Below are positions 7,031-11,235 of a DNA stretch of 11,235 nucleotides, piece after piece; within the stretch, counting starts at the first letter, position 1, and every line of letters starts with the position of its first letter. The notes beneath the pieces are model-generated. The model did not search any database. It saw only the letters and a program-made list of their open reading frames with translations, and was not told the origin of the DNA. This stretch comes from Chitinophaga pinensis (lineage in GTDB: Bacteria > Bacteroidota > Bacteroidia > Flavobacteriales_D > Crocinitomicaceae). The position numbers were made by a program, and so were the translations under genes. The stretch is from positions 1-11,235 of the forward strand of contig CAMATR010000025.1 in NCBI GenBank assembly GCA_945861175.1, in the 5' to 3' direction.

Positions 7031-9166
7031 ATGCGACACAAATTTATCTTGCTGATTTTCTTTTTAGGGATTTACACCCTAAACCATGCTCAAAACAAAT
7101 TTATTGTTGAGGCTGACGTCTATTTTAGTAGTGAAAAATATTGTGAAGGAGCAGAAAAATGCAGTATTGCCTACTCGAAATTATCCAGTAAAGGAAATCA
7201 AGCAAAAAAACAAAAAGGCGATATGGCCTATAAAACCGCAGAGTGCTATCGTTATACTGACCGATTCAAAGAAGCAAACGAATGGTACGAAAGGGCTTTG
7301 CTTTTGGATTACCAGCAAATAAAACCTGAAGTGTATTATAACAACGGTGAAATGCTCCGAATGATGGGTGAATTCGACAAGGCACTTGTTAGTTTTGATG
7401 AATATAAAAAGTTAGTTCCTGCCGATGTAAGAGGAGATGTTGGAATAATATCATGTAAAGAAAGTAAATCTTTTATAGCGAATAAAACGCGTCATGTTGT
7501 TGTCAATCAGTCGGCAATTAACAAAAAAGAATTTGACATGGCACCAAGTTTTACCGATAGTAAAGAAACTAAATTGTATTTTGGCTCGAGCCGTGCAGGA
7601 AGTGTAGGGAATAATACTGATCCAATTTCTTGTGAAAATTATATGGATATCTGGGTTAGTGATATCGATAAAAAAGGAAATTGGACGGAACCACGTTTGG
7701 CAGATGCTTCAGGAAAGATTAATACGGAAGCACATGAGGGAACCGTTTGCTTTGATGGTCGAGGAAAAGTTATGTTTTTCACTCGTTGTCCAAATCTTAA
7801 AAAGCAGAACCTTGGTTGTGATATCTGGATGGCTCAAGCTGAAGGGAAGGGTGAATGGGGCGAGCCTACCAAGTTGAAATTAAAGAATGGTATAGACTCC
7901 ATAACTGTTGGACACCCATGTGTGACAGATGATGGCAAGTATTTAATTTTTGTTTCTGATATGCCAGGAGGTTATGGAGGAAGAGATCTTTGGTGGTCGT
8001 CATATGACAAGAAGAACGACACTTGGACAGCACCCAAGAACATGGGCACTGAAATAAATACACCAGGAAATGAACTATTCCCGACACTTGGTAAAGATGG
8101 AAGTTTGTTTTTTGCAACAGATGGTATGCTAGGATTAGGTGGACTTGACATGTTTAAGGCTACAAAAAATTCCGAGGAAATGAAATGGGAAAACCCTAGA
8201 AATTTAGGTTATCCTTTGAATTCTGAAAACAACGATTATTCTTTATATGAAGTTTCTGCAAAAAAAGGCTATTTTACATCAGAGAGAAAAGATCCTAATG
8301 GAAAATATAATCCAGATATTTATTTGTATGAAATACCGCCTAATCTTTATGATCTTAAAGTAATTGTTAGTGAGTTAGGTAATAAATCTGCAAAAATAGA
8401 AGGTGTAAAAGTTGTAGTGAAAACGGATGGGTTTTCTTGGGAAGGAACCACAAACAAGCAAGGATCTGTTTATTGGGATAAAAAGCCAAGTGCTGATCGC
8501 TATATAAATGAAGAGCTTTCTTATAACATTACTATATCTAAGGGAGGTTATCATGAGGACAAAAAAGGTTCTCAATTTACAACTGTAGGGATTAATTATG
8601 ACCAAAATTTCATAATTGAAATGGCACTCTTACCAAAAAAACCTATCAGATTGCCTGAAGTACGATATCCTTTTGACCAATGGTCACTTTTGGTTGATTC
8701 AACAATCAATTCTCCTGACTCTTTAATTTTTGTTTATAATCTTCTCAAGGAATATCCAGGAATGGTTCTTGAATTAAGTTCCCATACTGACTCAAGAGGT
8801 AAAAATGATGCAAATAAGCGTCTTGCAGAAAATAGAGCGCGCGCATGTTATAAGTACCTGATTGAAGAAAAAGGGGTAGATCCAAGAAGAATTGTTCCAG
8901 TTGGTAAAGGTGAGGAAGAACCAAGAAGTGTTTGGAAAAGAGGTGAAGAATTTCTTGCTGCTCAACCTGCTGACATGTCTGGAGTGGAAGTGATTCAATT
9001 AAGAGAAGATTATATCAATCAGTTCAAGAAAACTAATCCTAAATTGTTCGAACAATTACATCAATTAAATAGGCGAACTGAGGGTAAGGTTTTAACAATG
9101 GAATTTAATCCTGATACAGCTCCAGCAGCGAATCCAGGGTTATTAAATTTTATAAAGTACAAATAG
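7031..9166 (+). CDS. PorE-like TPR / PD40 beta-propeller / CRD / OmpA-domain protein, putative T9SS component
   Basis: The mature periplasmic protein (711 residues from ATG 7031) probably anchors outer-membrane machinery to peptidoglycan. Domain order: signal peptide (1-20, cleavage likely after NHA), TPR-like helices (about 25-150), a PD40/WD40-type propeller (about 165-435) with at least five blade motifs (e.g. DDGKYLIFVSDMPGG, KDGSLFFATDG), a carboxypeptidase-regulatory-like domain (about 440-535) and OmpA C-terminal domain (about 545-695). The OmpA domain has the peptidoglycan-binding signature LSSHTDSRG with D587, then NRARA with R602, and ends in HQLNRRTE. This order is that of PorE (PG1058 of Porphyromonas gingivalis), a T9SS component, but Bacteroidota encode several paralogues of this architecture, so orthology is only likely. 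Start: an upstream in-frame TTG at 7013 exists, but ATG 7031 places the signal peptide exactly at the N-terminus. It is followed by an intrinsic terminator. Confidence 0.88.
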   Translation: MRHKFILLIFFLGIYTLNHAQNKFIVEADVYFSSEKYCEGAEKCSIAYSKLSSKGNQAKKQKGDMAYKTAECYRYTDRFKEANEWYERALLLDYQQIKPEVYYNNGEMLRMMGEFDKALVSFDEYKKLVPADVRGDVGIISCKESKSFIANKTRHVVVNQSAINKKEFDMAPSFTDSKETKLYFGSSRAGSVGNNTDPISCENYMDIWVSDIDKKGNWTEPRLADASGKINTEAHEGTVCFDGRGKVMFFTRCPNLKKQNLGCDIWMAQAEGKGEWGEPTKLKLKNGIDSITVGHPCVTDDGKYLIFVSDMPGGYGGRDLWWSSYDKKNDTWTAPKNMGTEINTPGNELFPTLGKDGSLFFATDGMLGLGGLDMFKATKNSEEMKWENPRNLGYPLNSENNDYSLYEVSAKKGYFTSERKDPNGKYNPDIYLYEIPPNLYDLKVIVSELGNKSAKIEGVKVVVKTDGFSWEGTTNKQGSVYWDKKPSADRYINEELSYNITISKGGYHEDKKGSQFTTVGINYDQNFIIEMALLPKKPIRLPEVRYPFDQWSLLVDSTINSPDSLIFVYNLLKEYPGMVLELSSHTDSRGKNDANKRLAENRARACYKYLIEEKGVDPRRIVPVGKGEEEPRSVWKRGEEFLAAQPADMSGVEVIQLREDYINQFKKTNPKLFEQLHQLNRRTEGKVLTMEFNPDTAPAANPGLLNFIKYK

Positions 9167-9186
9167 AATTTCTTTACTTATTAAAT

Positions 9187-9217
9187 AAAAAAGCGCTGTA
9201 TTTACAGCGCTTTTTTT
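9187..9217 (+). terminator. Intrinsic terminator after the PorE-like gene
   Basis: A perfect 8-bp stem AGCGCTGT (9192-9199) and ACAGCGCT (9204-9211) encloses an ATTT loop. A run of seven T (9211-9217) follows. An A run (9187-9192) pairs with the T tract, so the hairpin could also terminate transcription from the opposite strand. It sits 20 bases after the stop at 9166 and ends 25 bases before the start of the DUF2851 gene. Confidence 0.9.
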
Positions 9218-9242
9218 GTATCTTCAAGTAAATCCTAAGCAG

Positions 9243-10433
9243 ATGAAAGAAAGATACTTGCACTACCTTTGGCAATATAAATTAATTCCTCCAAGTGCAC
9301 TTCTTCTGATTGATGGTTCACCGATTCAAATCATACATCCCGGAGATTACAATGAAATGGAGAGCGGGCCAGATTTTTTCAATGCCAAAATAGTAATTGA
9401 TTCTATAACTTGGGCCGGAAATATTGAAGTACACATAAAGAGTTCGGATTGGATCAAACATGGGCATCAAAGAGATAGATCTTATGATAATGTTATATTA
9501 CATGTTGTTTTTACTCATGATCTTCCATCTTCCCATTCGCTCTCTAACCTTCCAACGCTTCAATTACAAAATTGGATTAATCAAGATCACTTAAAATGGT
9601 TTAATCATCATTTCAAAAATAAAACTGGGATCCTCTGTAGAAGTCAACTGTTGGAATTTCAGCCAATTCATGCAGTTTTTATGATGGAAAGGGCACTGCA
9701 TTCAAGGTTAGTAAGGAAAATTATTAATTTGAATAAATACCGAGAAGACCCAAAACAAGCATTGTTTGAATTAATATCAGGTGCTATGGGATCGAAGGTA
9801 AATCAACTGCCATTTATTGAATTATCGCAGAAAATAAAGTTGAATGATTTTGACTATAAAGAATCAAAAAGGCTATATCGAAGAATTTTAGAAGCCAGCG
9901 GCCTTTTTAATGATTTTGATTCAATTACAATTGCATTAAACGAAAATCAAGTTAAAAAATCATCTTGGAAATCAAAAGGAGTAAGACATACCTCATTTCC
10001 TCGAATACGCGTCATGCAATTTGCTGCAATAGCCAGTGAATACGATTTTAATTATCAATTTGTTTATTGTGCTCCTGAGACAATTTTAGATTATGGTAAA
10101 AAGATACTGAAGAAAAATCAGAGTAATTTGCATGAATTGGGATTGAATGACTTAACTGATAACTTCATTAATAGTATAATTATCAATTCGTTCGTACCTT
10201 TTGTTTTTTGGTATGGTCAGCTATATGAAGATGAAAAAATCTGCGAGAAAGCAACGGCTATATTACGACTCCTTCCTTCTGAAAACAACTCAATTCTTAA
10301 AAAATGGCGAAATTTAAAAATGCCATTGAATAATGCTGGCGATAGTCAAGCTTTATTAGAGATTTATAACCAATTTTGTTCTCATAAAAAATGTTTAAAT
10401 TGTGATATTGGTAAATTTATACTAGGTCGATGA
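9243..10433 (+). CDS. DUF2851 family protein, function unknown
   Basis: This is a 396-residue soluble-looking protein with no signal peptide, recognised as DUF2851 (a family I know mainly from Bacteroidota) from its N-terminal half. Markers are EERYLHYLW-like start (KERYLHYLW), IIHPGDYNEMESGPDFFNAKI (two adjacent blocks, 30-50), WAGNIEVHIKSSDW (57-70) and the H.H..D..YDNVILHVV stretch (73-89). The C-terminus carries a Cys cluster, C379, C384 and C387 (FCSHKKCLNCDIG). The GPD (42-44) followed by E62-x-H-x-K66 resembles a PD-(D/E)XK nuclease core, but this is inference. Start choice: ATG 9243 fits family N-termini; an in-frame TTG at 9216 lies inside the T tract of the preceding terminator and is unlikely. 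Its TGA overlaps the ATG of the next gene by four bases (ATGA), so it is cotranslated with the PspC and potassium channel genes. Confidence 0.85.
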   Translation: MKERYLHYLWQYKLIPPSALLLIDGSPIQIIHPGDYNEMESGPDFFNAKIVIDSITWAGNIEVHIKSSDWIKHGHQRDRSYDNVILHVVFTHDLPSSHSLSNLPTLQLQNWINQDHLKWFNHHFKNKTGILCRSQLLEFQPIHAVFMMERALHSRLVRKIINLNKYREDPKQALFELISGAMGSKVNQLPFIELSQKIKLNDFDYKESKRLYRRILEASGLFNDFDSITIALNENQVKKSSWKSKGVRHTSFPRIRVMQFAAIASEYDFNYQFVYCAPETILDYGKKILKKNQSNLHELGLNDLTDNFINSIIINSFVPFVFWYGQLYEDEKICEKATAILRLLPSENNSILKKWRNLKMPLNNAGDSQALLEIYNQFCSHKKCLNCDIGKFILGR

Positions 10434-10666
10434 AGACAATTCAAAAAATAGCTTTTTTCTTTGAAATGAGATCTTTTGGTGTGTGTTCTTGGTGGGCAAT
10501 AAAATTGGGCATCGACATCTCTAAAGTTCGACTTGGATTTATTTATGCATCTTGCATTGCACTTGGATCTCCATTGATTTTATATTTGGCAATGGCTTGG
10601 ATTCTTGAACATAAGCACTATTTCAAATTTCAAAAAAGAAGGAGAACAACAATTTGGGAAATTTAG
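10430..10666 (+). CDS. Small PspC-domain membrane protein
   Basis: This 78-residue protein consists almost entirely of a PspC domain. FGVCSWWAIKLGIDISKVRLGFIYAS (in two blocks, 16-41) is the conserved amphipathic part, followed by a transmembrane helix (about 36-59, ending LYLAMAWIL) and a basic tail (KFQKRRR). In Enterobacteria, PspC is an inner-membrane sensor and partner of PspA and PspB in the phage-shock envelope-stress response. Here there is no PspA, PspB or PspF nearby, so only a membrane role is inferred. In many Bacteroidota such stand-alone PspC proteins exist without the classical Psp system. Its ATG lies within the stop of the DUF2851 gene (ATGA), and its TAG is one base before the ATG of the ion channel gene, indicating one operon and possibly a functional link to the channel. 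Confidence 0.85.
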   Translation: MKTIQKIAFFFEMRSFGVCSWWAIKLGIDISKVRLGFIYASCIALGSPLILYLAMAWILEHKHYFKFQKRRRTTIWEI

Positions 10667-10667
10667 T

Positions 10668-11235
10668 ATGAGTTTTAATTACCATATATTTAAAAAAATA
10701 TACCTTTTTCTATTCTTAATTATAGGGATCATAGGAATAGGAACATTAGGATATATGGCTATAGAGGATTGGGGTTTTTTCGATTCGTTTTATATGACCA
10801 TTATTACTATGTCAACAGTCGGATTTGGCGAGGTACACGATTTATCTGATACCGGTAGATTGTTTACAGCCTTTTTACTAATAAGTTGCTTTGGTATCTT
10901 TGCATATACAATTTCATCGCTAACTAGTTACATTGTTGGGGGTGAGTATCGTTCTAACCTGAGGGATTATAAAATCCTTCGAATAATGAAGACCATGGAA
11001 AATCATGTAATAATTTGTGGATTTGGTAGAGTCGGAAAACAAGTGGCAAGTGATTTGCTTTTGTTCAGAATACCATATGTGATTGTGGAAAATGATGAAG
11101 CTATCATTAAGGAAAATGAAGGGAATAGTGAATTTGTTTTTATTAAGGGAGATGCTACGCGTGAGGGTGTTCTTGAAAAAGCGAATTTACATGTTGCAAG
11201 AGGTGTTGTTACATGCTTACCGAAGGATGCAGACA
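10668..11235 (+). CDS. Two-TM potassium channel with RCK (TrkA-N) domain, cut by right edge
   Basis: The first 189 codons of an MthK/Kch-type channel are present; the rest lies outside. TM1 is about 11-31, the pore helix about 38-48 and the selectivity filter T50-VGFG-E55 (STVGFGE, with Phe replacing the Tyr of TVGYG, a common bacterial variant). TM2 is about 63-90, followed by a linker and an RCK Rossmann domain from about 112 with the dinucleotide-binding GFGRVG (118-123) and the acidic residue ending beta-2 (E141 in VIVENDE). FIKGDATREGVLEKANL (158-174) is typical of RCK/TrkA-N domains, which gate the pore in response to Ca2+, nucleotides or NAD(H). It acts in the cytoplasmic membrane, probably passing K+. 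The start ATG lies one base after the PspC stop. M107 and M110 just precede the RCK domain (see findings). Ligand and C-terminal RCK-C domain cannot be seen. Confidence 0.92.
   Translation, partial: MSFNYHIFKKIYLFLFLIIGIIGIGTLGYMAIEDWGFFDSFYMTIITMSTVGFGEVHDLSDTGRLFTAFLLISCFGIFAYTISSLTSYIVGGEYRSNLRDYKILRIMKTMENHVIICGFGRVGKQVASDLLLFRIPYVIVENDEAIIKENEGNSEFVFIKGDATREGVLEKANLHVARGVVTCLPKDAD

Noticed and set aside
9216..9242. In-frame TTG start extending the DUF2851 protein by nine residues
   Set aside because: The TTG lies in the T tract of the terminator; the family N-terminus begins at the later ATG (KERYLHYLW).

Overview
The window is an AT-rich, gene-dense stretch of a Bacteroidota chromosome, most likely Flavobacteriia or Flavobacteriales. 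The evidence is a protein with a type IX secretion system (T9SS) type A sorting domain, a PorE-like TPR/propeller/OmpA protein, a PASTA-RluD neighbourhood, DUF2279 and DUF2851 proteins, promoter-like TAnnTTTG boxes and the absence of strong Shine-Dalgarno sequences. No mobile element, CRISPR array, tRNA or rRNA is visible, and there is no sign of recent transfer. Every gap between genes is shorter than 200 bases.

Left part (1-1871, minus strand): a secreted or envelope DUF2279 protein is followed after 21 bases by the first 317 codons of acetyl-CoA synthetase (acs), which runs off the left edge. A 136-base divergent spacer (1872-2007) separates this pair from the plus-strand genes.

Middle part (2008-6858, plus strand): a LOG-family nucleotide phosphoribohydrolase is followed by a tight three-gene unit behind a good Bacteroidota-type promoter candidate (2715-2743). 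The unit is a membrane-anchored triple-PASTA protein, a 744-residue T9SS-exported surface or secreted protein, and the ribosomal large subunit pseudouridine synthase RluD. The T9SS gene and rluD overlap by one base (TAATG).

Right part (7031-11235, plus strand): a large periplasmic protein has the T9SS component PorE architecture (TPR, beta-propeller, CRD-like domain, OmpA peptidoglycan-binding domain). It ends at a near-perfect intrinsic terminator. A second tight operon follows: DUF2851 protein, small PspC-domain membrane protein (ATGA overlap), and a 2-TM RCK-gated potassium channel (1-base gap) cut by the right edge.

Taken together, most genes concern the cell envelope: T9SS anchoring and cargo, PASTA, PspC and an ion channel. 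Housekeeping enzymes (Acs, LOG, RluD) lie between them. No wholly new system is evident. The least understood parts are the DUF2851-PspC-K+ channel operon and the T9SS cargo gene coupled to rluD.
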